This document shows positions 42,733 through 62,439 of a DNA stretch of 64,000 nt, one piece after another. The translations under genes were made by a program, and so were the position numbers. Each line of letters opens with the position of its first letter. Within the stretch, counting starts at the first letter, position 1. Source of the DNA: Ophiosphaerella korrae (taxonomy: Eukaryota > Ascomycota > Dothideomycetes > Pleosporales > Phaeosphaeriaceae). The notes beneath the pieces were generated by a model, which searched no databases, was not told the origin of the DNA, and saw only the letters and a program-made list of their open reading frames with translations. The stretch covers positions 23,940-87,939 of the forward strand of contig JALNQF010000181.1 of the NCBI GenBank assembly GCA_028456385.1, written 5' to 3'.

Positions 42733-45700
42733 AACACCTCCAAATGCTATTCTTTGATACATATATATTGTATATGCTGCAGAAAAAATTATAGAAGAAC
42801 TTGCAAAAACACCAAATAGCGATGATCTTTCAAATACACCATATAATGATAAAAATTCCCCTATAAAATTTAAAGATAGAGGTGCCCCACAGTTAGCAAG
42901 ACACAATAAGAAGAAAAGTATAGAAAATAAAGGCATTACTTGAGTAACTCCTTTGTAGAAAGAGATTACTCTTGTAGAAGCTCTATCATATAATACACCT
43001 CCTGCAGAAATAAATAAACCGGGTGACACGAATCCATGGGCCAACCCTAAGTTTATAGCACCTTCAATTCCTTGTATACAGTTACTGAACACACCTAGAA
43101 GGTAAACTGCAGCATGAGAAACAGAACTGTATGCTATAAGTTCTTTAACATCTATTGTTCTTAGTGTACTAAGACTAGCGTATAATATAGTAATAACCCC
43201 TATTAAGAATATTATGTAAGTATATTCCATATAGGCTTTAGGTAAAATAGGTAATATTAATCTTAGTATACCATATAAACTTAATTTAAGAACAATAGCT
43301 GCTAAAATAATACTTCCACCTAAAGGTGATTCAACGTGGGCCTTTAAAAGTCAAGTATTTAAAAAGATTGTAGGAGTTTTTACTGCAAAAGCAATAAAAA
43401 TACCATAAAATAAGAAAAGTTGTGTTATATATATGAAATTACCTTTAAAAAGAGTATCAAAATCTGTAGTACTCATGATAGATGACATAGCTAATATAGA
43501 TAGTAATAAAAATAAAGAACCCAACACGTTACTAATATATCCTACCTTTTTTTTAATAATAAATTAAATAAAAAATAAGTAAGGACTTTAGTATTATCTT
43601 TAATTTAGGGTTACTTCAAACCACACCGTACTAGGCGGTTTAATCCATCCTTGTGTGATGTAATGCAAAATATAACGTTTAGTAGTAGTGATTTGTTAAA
43701 AAGAATCTCTTTGAAAATTCATATTAGATTTTATTAGCTTAATTTCATTTATACCTTTTTCAGTTAAGTGATATTTTTTGGCTATTAACACAGCCACTTT
43801 TTTAAAATCTGCATAATCCAAGGCTTTAACACCTTTAATAGGAGATTTGTCAAAAAATGGTATGACTTTATCAGTAATATCCTGTAACTTTGTCACTACA
43901 AAATACACCTCTGATCTATCTAAACTTAATTCAATTCTACCGCAATCAAAAATAGCAATAAATTTTTTCATAAGTTCTGTATCTCTACTATGTTGAACAA
44001 TATTAAATTTCAGACTTATAGATTTACCTAGTTTAGTTGTAGAACTATTACGTATGTAAACAAAAAAACATCCTTCACCACTAGTAAAGCCTGTTAATCA
44101 ATATGGATCTTTAACATCTTTATCTAGAAGTAATGGTCTATTTACCGGAGTAATTTGAGGGAAAACTAATTGTAATTCCTCAGATAAACCTTTATTCATA
44201 GAAGACTTAATAGCAAGTATTTGATTAAACCCTTTTTTAGTCAAATGTTCTTTATTTTTAAGTAATGAAATGGCTAACTTGAAAAGTTCGTAATCAGACC
44301 ATTTTTGACTAATAAGTGGATATTTTTCAAAATGAGCTAAAACTACATCTAAATCTTTTAAAGATTTTACTCTATATTCTATAGTAGTGCTACCATGTTT
44401 CGTAATAGTTCCTACACCAAAATAATCTTTAACCTGAGATAATAAATTGAAATCCTTTTTATGTAAAGTAATTTTGAATATTGCTTGAGTTTGATAACCC
44501 ATCTTGTAATTACTACTAACGAATAATCCTATTGCAAAACATCCTTCTGCATCTACAAACCCTGTTATAAATAAAGGGTTTAACTTTATAGAGTTTTGTT
44601 CTCCAAATATATTATTTACTTGTTTACTTAAAGTGAGATTATCTCCCATAGATTTAGTTGTGTTTATAAAAGCTTTTGCTGATAAAAGCCCACTTACAAC
44701 TTTGCAGTTATTAGGATGGAAAGGGGTTTTTCTCCCTAAAACTGGTTTCCCAGCGACTAGAGTACACCTTACAAAATCTAAATTTCTAGACTTTGAAGAA
44801 CCATCTACTCGTTGCTCTTTTACAGATAAAGCAAGCCTTATCTGATTTAGATCCGCGATAACCCATTTCATTGCTGAGATCTTTAGTGATGTTACCATAC
44901 CCCCAGGCATTAATGGGGCCAGTAATAAAGTTTCCTTAATTACCTTGGTTACTAAAGCTTTAGGGCTTCCCCGGAATTTGGCTCTTTTACACTGAAAACA
45001 TAAGTTATATATTTCTGTTATTAATGTGTATAAGAATAAGTAAAAACTAGCCTTTACTCTATTATCAGATCCAAACACACCTATTAATATAAATAAAGGA
45101 GGTAAAATGGATTCAAAAAAGATATAAAATAGTAAAATATCTAATGCTAAGAAAACTGCCAATAGTAAACTCTCTAACAATAATATTGTAATAACATAAG
45201 ATTGTATATCTTTTGTTATTGATTTTCAATTAGATACTAGTGAAATAGGAACAATTAGTGTAGTTAACAAAATAAAAAATACGGATAGACCATCTACACC
45301 TAGATAAAAATCAAAATAATGTATTTCATGGTACTCTTGTACAAATTGAAATTGGTTTGTACTAAAATCAAGCAAAATGAAAATGACTAATGAAATAAAG
45401 AAATTTAGGACAGATGAAATTAAAGCTATTAATTTTACGTTTTCTAACGATACAACGTGTTTAAATAATACTTCAATACGTTTAGTCACATCTTCAATAA
45501 CCTTATTGTATTTTTCCATATTTTGATTATAATTTTCAACAACATTAGCGTGTTCAGGGTGTTCAGTATCTTCCATTGCTTTTTTAAGCTCTTTCATTCA
45601 TTTTTCATTTTCTTCAAGGAAGAAATCCCTAAGTTCAATTAATTGTGCTAAAGTCGGAACGGGTCCTTCAAAACCTTCAATGGGTTGTCCGCTATAATCA

Positions 45701-45777
45701 GTGAATTGTTCAGATTTTTTAAAGGCTATTGTAGCTACACCTATAAAAGGAGTCAAAAGTAAAGATAATAATAACAT
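41869..45777 (-). CDS. nad4: NADH dehydrogenase subunit 4 with N-terminal insertion and C-terminal tail
   Basis: A proton-pumping complex I subunit. Exons 45777-45024 and 43526-41869, 803 residues against a usual 450-500. Core: LGVDGLSVFFILLTTLIVPI, VFGSDNRVKASFYLFLYT-LLGSLFLLL across the joint, FAVKTPTIFLNTWLLKAHVE, YSSVSHAAVYLLGV and NLGLAHGFVSPGLF. An 80-90 residue hydrophilic, helical insertion (about 18-105; RDFFLEENEKWMKELKKAME, NQNMEKYNKVIEDVTKRIEV) splits the first membrane region. After STLIYS (about 570) a tail of about 230 residues has a membrane segment, a Gly/Asn-rich linker and C-x2-C-x15-C-x2-C-x4-C-x2-C (CSFCDE to CQNC). Several usually invariant residues look changed in the first helices. 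TAA 41871-41869. Confidence 0.9.
43527..45023 (-). mobile_element. Group I intron nad4-i1 (IB-like family)
   Basis: Between T45024 and G43527. The - strand 5' part has AAATTCCGGGGAAGCCCTAA (about 44980), a TGGGTTATCGCGGATCTAAA variant (about 44870) and AAAGAGCAACGAGTAGATGG. Confidence 0.82.
43696..45023 (-). CDS. LAGLIDADG homing endonuclease (nad4-i1)
   Basis: Open and in frame from nad4 exon 1 through the core to a stop at 43698-43696. The enzyme begins near 44590. Motif 1 is [14 protein letters not shown]; motif 2 is WLTGFTSGEGCFFV, with S for D. It ends MNFQRDSF. Frame unbroken. Confidence 0.85.
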
Positions 45778-45950
45778 GTATAAAAAAAAAAATAAGTACC
45801 TCTATTTCGTATAGAATGGCCATGTACCAAACCTACATTTAAACTACACCGCATGTATAATAAGGTAATAAATTCTTGATAAAACCTTTAAGGCTAATTA
45901 AATATCTAAATCCCATATATTGTAAAAAAATAGATAAATCTAATTTTATA

Positions 45951-46101
45951 GGGCTTTAATAAACATAAGTTTACTCTTCTCCCCTTATTGCCATATAAAT
46001 ATAAATATACAATGGCAGTTTTCCAGTAAACAAAAAAATTTTTTTTGTCTAATGGGATATGTTATACTATGTTGTAAATTATACAATCTTCATAACAAGT
46101 T
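45951..46101 (-). repeat. Dispersed 3'-flank element, copy R5
   Basis: On the - strand: AACTTGTTATGAAGATTG, hairpin around CCCATTAGAC...TTTACTGG, AACTGCCATTGTA, GGGGAGAAGAGTAAAC, TTATTAAAGCCC. It begins 63 bases after the cox2 stop, same strand. Confidence 0.75.
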
Positions 46102-46163
46102 CATTGTAAAAGAACAATAATTTAGTACAATCTATCTAGAGTGATTAACAAAGTTTCATTTTA

Positions 46164-49100
46164 CTATTGTTCTCGTAATCAAGATAAGAATTTCTCTATA
46201 GATACAGATTCTACAACAATAGGCATAGAACTGTGTAAGATACCGCAAATTTCTGAACATTGACCATAGAATGTTCCTAATCTGTTAATAAGAACAGAAA
46301 ATTGATTTAATCTACCAGGATCGTTCTACAACTTCGACCTAAAATTTTCACCATCATTCTCCTATCTAATAAACTTAAATTTATAACGATTTTTGAAAGG
46401 CTTTTCGTTAGATATATAACTTCTTATTGTACTTCTGCTAACACCAAATTTAGATGCTGCTTTTGCTACTGAATCAATTGTTGTAGTAGTGTTTGTATCT
46501 ATATCAAAAACTTCTACTACACTACCATAAGATTTGTGTAACTTATTTAAACTATCTGTTCTTTGTTTTTTTATAAATTCACGTATCTGGGATTCCGTTA
46601 AATCTGTAGGTACTGCCTTTGAAATTAGGCAATTAGATATTATGAAATAACCTAGATAAAGTTCGTTATTAGCTACGTGTTTTTTATAAGAAGAGTGGTG
46701 TATACCTAGATCAGCACAAAAAGCATTTAATGAATTACTAGAATAATATAAAGTTTTGCAATCCTTATCGTATAAATAAATTTTAAATCCTTGATTAACT
46801 CTGAAATTTACTATCTTGTGAGTATTAAGATTAAATCTTTTATCTAATAAGAAATATTGTTCTAAGAAACAATGAGCATAATTAGAAAAAGAAGAAGGTA
46901 TAATTGTTACTTCTAAAGTAAACGCTTTTAAATTTTCCTTTTCTATCATAGGTAACAGTATTCCTGTATCTTTATTAGAAAAGAGCACATTCTTTTCAAA
47001 GTATTGCTTAAATCTTCTTGCTAAATCGTTACTTGATCCTACATATTTTTTATCTGAATACTTATGAGAAAAAATATATACTCCTGATTTACTACGCTTA
47101 GAATTTGGTTTTCCAATTAATCCCAATAAAGCAGGGTATGTTTGATCTGTAAGAGGTAAATCAAAATTAACACAGGGAAGAGATAAAAGCTCGTCTAACT
47201 CTTGTTGAGTTATAGAGACCTTTTGATTAAGCAATAAACTATTTATAACTTCACTAGTTATAGGATTACCCTTGTTTATATATTCTAAAGCTATAGTATT
47301 AGGACGATAGTCTTTATTAGATGGAGTTAATCCTGATTTATATCTATATAAATAACTTAATTTACCCGAAAATTTGTTTATAAATAAATTAACACCTGGA
47401 CGCCTATCAAAACCAATTAAATTAATTCTATTTTTACATTCTAAGTTTTTGATCTGGTGTTTTATTTTACTAGGGTAGAGTCTTCATGAAAACACTTGTT
47501 TAAACAATTTCAATAACAATAAACATAATTTATATAATAATAAAAACAATGTTAATATTATAATATCATTATTTATTATATGAAATCCGTATGACAACTT
47601 AAACCTAGTAAGGTCAGGCCGTTGTAGTAACTTTAATCTAGGGTTATATTCTAAACGGCTAACGCCGTTTGGTATTATTTTATCCTAGAACCGGTTTCCC
47701 GGCGACTAGAGTACACCTTACAATCAAAAAAAAATAGACGAAGCTATAAATTTGATTGAAGAACCGTCTACTCGTTGCTCTTTTACAGATAAAGCAAGCA
47801 AATCTGCCTTATCTGATTTAGATCCGCGATTGCCCATTTCAGTTACCATCATCTTTAGTGATCTTACCTTACCCTGAGTCGTTAATCAGGCCAGTAATAA
47901 AGTTTCCTTAATTACCTTGGTTACTAAAGCTTTAGGGCTTCCCCGGAATTTGGCTCTTTAGCACATATAATGAATAGCCTACAAACATTATTTTTTTATG
48001 CATCACATTTAACCCCTAACGCAGGAATGGCAAATGAGTGTATCACATCTGCAGCAGTAAGGATAAATCTAGTATGTGTAATTTCAGGAAGGATAACTCT
48101 GTTATCTACTTCTAACATTCTTAACGCTCCTTCTTCTAAATCAGATTCAGGAACTAAATAAGAATCAAATTCAATAAAATCTCCATCACTATTTAAGAAA
48201 TCTGGGTATTCATAACTTCAATATCATTGGTGCGAGATTATAAACTAACCTTTCGACTGTACATTAAGCAGCTATTACAATTAGCCACCCACAAGTGACC
48301 CAGTCTGTTGAAATAAATAAAAAAAAACAAAATTATCTACTTACAGTCTTGTATTATTATACCTAAAAGGCGATATTGAAAATAATAATATGTTAACTGT
48401 TTTCACTCGTGTCGCCAAAGAAGCTATTTACTTCTTAAAGATCCCTGTCGAGATCTTAGAAATGAATAAATTGAAACTTATACTTAAATAAGTATATTAA
48501 CTATATATGGCTCTATTATTTAGTTACTTCTTTTTATTCATCTCACGACTATTAAATATATCATATGTTTATTAAAAGAACTTATACTTGTTGACTATTT
48601 TTTATTCCTAATTTATATTGCATACTAGGTATTATATATGGTAGTACTAGACCTTTTAGTTTTGGTATAGAATCTTTTGTAATATATATAGAGTGATGAC
48701 CTTCTATATTTTGAATTGTATAATTTAAACCATAAAGTTTAACTAACATATTTGCTAATAATTTTACTTCATCTAGTTTAAAACAGTTTGTAGCAATTCT
48801 AACCCCATTACCTGTTCAACACCCGTCATCCATATTACTTTTCATAATAAATAAGATATGTATTGTTAAAAAGTTTTTTATCTTTTATACGCCTAACCAC
48901 TGTAGGTCTGCTAGTATTTAAAGTAATAGCGGCCTCGCTAATTGTTTTACAAATTACTATTTCGTTTGTTACAATATTAGATACTACTACTTTTTTACCT
49001 AAAGCATTTTTTCAATTTTCTTGTCCTTCATCTAGGTGAATTTTTGCGGATTCAATTCTATTCATATGATCTTTTTCGGTTTGTCCTTCGCTTAATTTAG

Positions 49101-52100
49101 TTATAACATATCTCCCTCTAAATGGTATAATTTCCTTACCTTTTGTATTAGATTTATCCCAGATAGTCTTAGTGTCTGTTTCAATTGCTTTAGCCGCTTC
49201 AGCAATTGAAACATATAAAATATCTTTATCATGCTGAAAATCATATATAAGTACCTTTGTACGTTTTTTTTCATTCAATACAGGGTTTAAACTCGCTAAA
49301 TGATTTCTCAATTTTTTTAAAGACTCTTCAGAAAGTTTTCTTTGTTTAAATTTAACTAAAGTATCTTCCGTATGTTTATAGCCTAGACTAGAACCAGCTA
49401 TTTTAAGAATATTGTATTCAGGTTTATATAAATCTAAATAATATTGTTCTCTAGCTAACACTTCTGTACTATCACAATATTCTAATATCTCTAATTTGAA
49501 GTTACTATGACCATTTTTCAATAAAGAAGCATAAATAATGCTTTTGGTTCTAGTAACTTCTCTAGTTAAAAAACTATTAGAAAAATAATCTACAAATCTC
49601 TTATCTTTTTTCAAAAGGATCAGAATAAGATGCAATTATAGAAGTTGGGTTATGTAGACTATTTTTAGAATAAAATCTATGTCCTCTTATTAAATTATTA
49701 CTAGCGGGTAAACTATGAGAGGACAATAATAAAGCATTTTTATAACTAAGGCCTAATTTATACCTTAAAGAGGTTAGGATAAAAGGTGCCACTAATTCTT
49801 TTAATTTTATGACGGATTCTTTATTAACAATAATAGCATTTTTATTATCATATAACCCTTCAGTACAACATATACCCAATTTAGAAATTAACATATTAAC
49901 CAATAATTTTAAATTTCTTTCCTTAAATATAGTAAAAATTACTAAACGTCTACTAGATATAAAGAGGGTTGGAGAGTTCATTAGTCATACAGCTAAAGCT
50001 AAAGGAGTTAAATATTCCTCTAACTTAGGATTTATATATTTTATACCATTTTTATAAAATAATTTATGAATTCAATTAAAACTTCTAAAAGTAAAAGTAT
50101 TAAATTCATGTCCATAGTACTCTTTACCTTTAACTATTCTTGTATATTTCCTGGGTTTTAGATTTGAACAGTAACCTTTTTGAAAATAAAACTCATATAA
50201 CCACTGGGCATATTCATAATTCAAATCTGTTATAATTTTAAATCTAACTCCTTCTATTGTTCTAGCATTTGCATGAGAATTACCTAATAAACAACCTACT
50301 AAACAAGAGATAATTTCTTTAGGATGAGGGCCTATTCTTTTTGAAGCTCTTACATTTGCATGAAATTCTCTTTTATGTATTTTGCCGGATAAAGATTTAT
50401 TTTTAAAAGTATAGACCGTAGCACCACTAGCGCCCTCTATCATACCTCCCTTATTTATATCTTTATTAGTAATAGAAGGATTTAATTCTAAATCTTTAGG
50501 ACTTTCTTTTACAATAGGAGTGATTTCATCTGGACCTTGAATAGTTTCAGAAGTTTGTAAATCTCTACCTCTATTCATTCCTGATTTTATTTCTCTTATT
50601 TGATTTAAACCTAACTCTGTTAAATGTGATTTATTTTTTACTAATAAATATATTTTAATAAAATCTAAATACTCTGTATACTTAGCTCCAAGTAAAGGAT
50701 ATTTTTGAAAAAAAGGAATGATTTTTTCTTCTATATCCTTAAATTTAGTAACCGAAAAATAAACACTATCAGGTCCATTTTGTATTTTACCGCAATCAAA
50801 ATAATTTTTAAAATATTCAAACAACTTCTCATCTCTAATATGTTGAGCTAAAACAAATCAAAGCTGAGTTTGATAACCCATTTTATAAGATTTAGATTTT
50901 TTTACAGAAACTCAAAAACAACCTTCAGCGTCTACAAATCCAGTAAATCAATAAGGAGAATATATCTTTATCTCCTTTTCATTTTCAGGTCTTTGTTGAG
51001 GTGTAACATCTAGAAAATTCTGATTAAGTGTTTCAGTTAAACCTAAATTCATAGAGGCTCTAATAGAAACTATTTTATTTAAACCTTCTAAAGTAAGATG
51101 TTCTTTTTTATTAATTATTTCCAATGCAGATTTGAATAGAGTAAAATCCCCTCATTTTTGAGTTAATAAAGGATATTTATCAAAATGAGGAACTATTACT
51201 TCAAGCAAGTCTTTTACACTCGCCACAGTATATACAACTTGTCCATTAGATTGTCTAACTACAATATTACCAACACCAAAATAATCTTTTATTTTATACA
51301 AGAGATCCCTATCTTTTCCATGAACTTCTAATACAAAAGAAGGACTAACTCATCAACCTGTTTTCAATTCTATTTTTTTATAGATAGAAATTTTAAAAGA
51401 AGCTTCACCATCAGCAAATCCTGTAATATAATTAGGATCTAAATAGGTACCTCTTTGATTATTTGTTGCGAGAGTTGATAAATAATCTGTGTGAATATTG
51501 CTTTGCCTATATGAAATTCTAGTTCCTTCTATTGTTCTAGCATTTGCATAAGCATCTCCTAGTAAAGAACCCACTAATACAGATAAAACATCTTGGTTAT
51601 GAGGCCCTATTCTATTAGAAGCTCTAATCTTCGTATGAAATGTTCTTTTTAACTCTAAGCTAGTATGTTTATGGGGTTTAAGATATAATGTATAATCAGT
51701 ATATTTGACATGAGCTAGTCTATTAAAAGATACACAAGTATTGTTTTTTTCTCCAGTTATATGCTTTACACTACTGGCATCTTTTATTTTATAAAAAACA
51801 CATAATATAGATAATTTAAGGCCACCTAAAAAGGGACCTTCTGCTAATACAGATAATGAAGGATCTGTAACTTCATCCATTAAATATAATAGTTTGAAAG
51901 AAGGGAAAGCAATTAACACTAAAATTAAAGCAGGAGTAATGGTTCATATTAATTCTATTAATGTCAATATATTGGACTAAATCTTGTGAACATTTATCCA
52001 CTTTCGCATGTAGTCTCTGAGGATACTTTTAATTCAATATAAAGTTTCCTGCTGATTATTCATTGTTACATCCTACCCCTATGTCTAAACGGAAGTCTAG

Positions 52101-53410
52101 CATAGAGGTCCTTTTAGGTAGAGTTGTCACGAATACATTAAGTATAGTATCTAAGGCTTTAGAAGTTTCCAGCATATAGCGAAATTTTACTCATAGTTAT
52201 TCAAAATTTATTTAGATGAAAATTTATACCTCTCTTTAAATATATCCCCCGACTGCATATACTTTATAACAGTACTACCGCTAATACCTAAAAATTTTGC
52301 AGCTCTTCTAGCTGAAACAAAACTACCTATTAATTCAAATCCTTTTGAAGAACATTTTTCATAGATATTAACAGGGTTTCCATGTGTTTTACTCATTTTA
52401 TCTTTAGTTTCACATGAATGTTTTCTATTTAAAGCTCTTTGCCTCATTAGCTCTTTAGTGTCCTCACTGTGAGTTTTACCATATAAAGGGTTGTTTTCAC
52501 CTGCTTTACTTAAACTCATTAATTTTTTAGTCTCTTCTGTATGTAAACGACCAAATAAAGCAGATTTATCTCCAATGTAAATACCTTTCAATGCTTTACT
52601 TATTTTTAATTTGGTTTCCTCTGATTTTTTAAAACCTAGAGAACTACCTGCTATTTTTAGAATATTATACTGTGGATTGAATTTATCTAGGTAGAATTGC
52701 TCTCTCACAGTTAAGTCACATTTATCACAATATTCTAATATAGATACAGAAAAATTAGCATATCCATATTTAATTAAAGCCCTGCTTATAATAAGTTCTT
52801 CTCTACTTTTTATATAGCTAATTGTAAAATACTTTCTAAATCTTTTGGACAAATCTTTAGATTGTCCTATATACATATCACCTGTAAGTAAATTAGTTCA
52901 CATGTAAATACCAGACTTACCTATGTTTTCTTTTATAATAGTCTTTTTCATAGAATAAGCATTTACGTAAACTAAAGGATTAATACTATCTTTATGCACA
53001 TTTGACTCTTGGGTATTATACTTATCTTGCTCTTTATCAGTAGAAGTAGAATAAGCCCGTACAAGAAATAACATTTTATGGTTTAAAGAGTTTATAGCAC
53101 TAAATTTTGAGTACTTTTGAGTTGGCACATTAATACCGTGGTTAAGATATTTATTACTAATAGGAGATTTAGAACTATCAAAGTTTCTAATAATAGCTCC
53201 TTGTATTCAACCCACGCTAAATAAAATAGCAACTAAGTAATACATAATGTTATCATGTAATTCTACTAACGCTTCCATTTGTGGACTAGCACTATCTTGG
53301 AAGTAAAGTCCTCAAGCTCTAGGTGCATCACAATAAGTAACAGATGAAAAATAAAGCACTAAAAACATTATGAATAATAAGGATGGAATACTCTCTGTTA
53401 ATTTATCCAT
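46164..53410 (-). CDS. cox2: Cytochrome c oxidase subunit 2 (four exons), in frame with cox1
   Basis: A complex IV subunit with the CuA centre. Exons 53410-53135, 51964-51836, 48232-47998 and 46321-46164 give 265 residues. It shows [61 protein letters not shown], the CuA ligands in [20 protein letters not shown] and [20 protein letters not shown]. It ends FLSWLREQ, TAG 46166-46164. ATG 53410-53408 is the natural start by homology, but the codons before it belong to cox1 in the same frame with no stop between (see findings). Confidence 0.94.
46322..47997 (-). mobile_element. Group I intron cox2-i3 (IB-like core, GIY-YIG HEG)
   Basis: Between T47998 and G46322. The - strand core is AAATTCCGGGGAAGCCCTAA (about 47950), GGGCAATCGCGGATCTAAAT (about 47836), AAAGAGCAACGAGTAGACGG (about 47785), as in five LAGLIDADG-bearing introns here. 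Confidence 0.85.
46362..47234 (-). CDS. GIY-YIG homing endonuclease (cox2-i3)
   Basis: Catalytic strands [20 protein letters not shown], then LARRFKQYF, a long loop, and [20 protein letters not shown] carrying the conserved Glu. Two C-terminal helix-turn-helix modules follow ([37 protein letters not shown]). The frame is open well upstream of 47234 without a good ATG. It is not fused to the exon, since a TAA follows the splice site at once. The ..[14 protein letters not shown] ending is typical. Confidence 0.83.
   Translation of the reverse strand: MLNQKVSITQQELDELLSLPCVNFDLPLTDQTYPALLGLIGKPNSKRSKSGVYIFSHKYSDKKYVGSSNDLARRFKQYFEKNVLFSNKDTGILLPMIEKENLKAFTLEVTIIPSSFSNYAHCFLEQYFLLDKRFNLNTHKIVNFRVNQGFKIYLYDKDCKTLYYSSNSLNAFCADLGIHHSSYKKHVANNELYLGYFIISNCLISKAVPTDLTESQIREFIKKQRTDSLNKLHKSYGSVVEVFDIDTNTTTTIDSVAKAASKFGVSRSTIRSYISNEKPFKNRYKFKFIR
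48582..48845 (-). pseudogene. Detached C-terminal half of a LAGLIDADG_2 endonuclease
   Basis: 87 codons: [60 protein letters not shown]. This is the normal C-terminal domain of the LAGLIDADG_2 enzyme whose N-terminal part lies about 1.2-3 kb upstream in the same intron. The GIY-YIG frame separates them. Confidence 0.75.
48835..49635 (-). pseudogene. GIY-YIG endonuclease lacking its first motif (cox2-i2)
   Basis: Contains [58 protein letters not shown] with the catalytic Glu, then NUMOD-like modules and a last one ([20 protein letters not shown]). It ends YYEK at TAA 48837-48835. The GIY...YIG strands are missing. The frame begins where the preceding fused ORF ends, in a different phase. Probably inactive. 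Confidence 0.75.
49601..51835 (-). CDS. 745-codon fused endonuclease (cox2-i2)
   Basis: One open frame from cox2 exon 2 to a stop at 49603-49601. Order of parts: an N-terminal LAGLIDADG_2 fragment ([34 protein letters not shown]); a full double-motif LAGLIDADG_1 enzyme ([12 protein letters not shown] and [14 protein letters not shown], to MNRGRDL); a second LAGLIDADG_2 domain ([47 protein letters not shown]) with a decayed C-terminus. The two LAGLIDADG_2 starts are near-duplicates, so a LAGLIDADG_1 gene was apparently inserted with partial duplication of its target. TGA is Trp. Confidence 0.8.
51965..53134 (-). mobile_element. Group I intron cox2-i1
   Basis: Between GGT 53135 and G51965, restoring LNHG-TLIELIW. 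A core with TGTAGTCTCTGAGGAT (+ strand about 52009; R motif on the - strand) lies after the HEG. Confidence 0.83.
52208..53134 (-). CDS. GIY-YIG homing endonuclease (cox2-i1)
   Basis: In frame with cox2 exon 1. Catalytic part [66 protein letters not shown]. It is followed by four NUMOD3-like repeats ([33 protein letters not shown]) and a NUMOD1-like end ([19 protein letters not shown]). Stop at 52210-52208. Intact. Confidence 0.86.
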
Positions 53411-61519
<8,109 letters not shown>

Positions 61520-62186
61520 ACTAATACCCGATGATATTATATTTAGGTTTTCATAATTATTCTTTTTAAATAATATAATTTTACTTTTAGATAAGTTATC
61601 GCTAGGACTGGAGAAATAGGTCACACTTAACTAAAAGACTAGTGTAACTGTTATATAGTTAAAAAATACTATATTCAATTAAACCACTAACAGCTTAGTT
61701 ATAGTAATAAAAGGTATATCTTATGTTTTAGATAAAAAACCGCTTATATTATTACAATTTACCATAGTTATCGTAATGAATAAACTTTTTACAACAATTT
61801 ATAATAAAAAGTTTATTAAAAAGTTTATATTACACCAACTTATGATAAAAACTAAAATTATTTTTTTTTAGAAGAGCCACACAGGTTAACCTAAATAAAG
61901 TAAATTTATTTAATGATTAAACAAGTATAGAGATATAAAATCATATACTCCAGGGTCTTCATTTGAATCACACCCTGTTTATATTTTTACTGTGTACAAG
62001 TTACGCATAGGTTACTCTTAATAAGTTGTAGTTTTTATATACCAAAAACAAGGGTAAAACTTTATACATGTTCACCCTTATTGTAAATAATATAAAATGA
62101 ATCCCATTTTCAATAAAACAATTATTATCTGAAATGCTGTTTTATACAGGCTAGTTTTAAGTTAAGTTTCACAATGTAAGTTATTT
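61520..62186. other. Intergenic region upstream of cox1
   Basis: AT-rich; probably holds the cox1 leader and promoter, but I cannot identify a promoter motif. A hairpin CAGGGT/ACCCTG lies at about 61960-61985. No coding sequence recognised. Confidence 0.45.
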
Positions 62187-62258
62187 AGGGGTATGAAGGA
62201 GTTGAACCTTATATTTATGATCTGCAATCAAAATGCATAGCCCTATGCAACATACCCC
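62187..62258 (-). tRNA. trnC: tRNA-Cys(GCA)
   Basis: Acceptor GGGGTAT/ATACCCC, D-stem TGCA/TGCA, anticodon loop TTGCAGA (GCA), T-arm around TTCAACT. One mismatch in the anticodon stem. It lies upstream of cox1 on the same strand. Confidence 0.85.
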
Positions 62259-62439
62259 TTTTTTTATTCGCTTTTCAGAGTCAATATTTATTCATTAGAT
62301 AATTAGACTATAATCCTATTACTTTAGTAGTAATGTGTAGAAAACAATCGAACAGTTAGATTTCGGATAACACTAAAACCACAGTGTATTTAGAAATAGG
62401 GTATTTAACAATGAGCGACAACAAATCACCACATATTAT

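Larger units (their letters stand above)
48233..51835 (-). mobile_element. Composite group I intron cox2-i2 (3.6 kb)
   Basis: Between GGT 51836 and G48233. The 3' core on the - strand (CAGACTGGGTCACTTGTGGG, about 48305; TACAGTCGAAAGG) resembles that of cox1-i4. It contains sequences from three HEG families. Confidence 0.82.
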
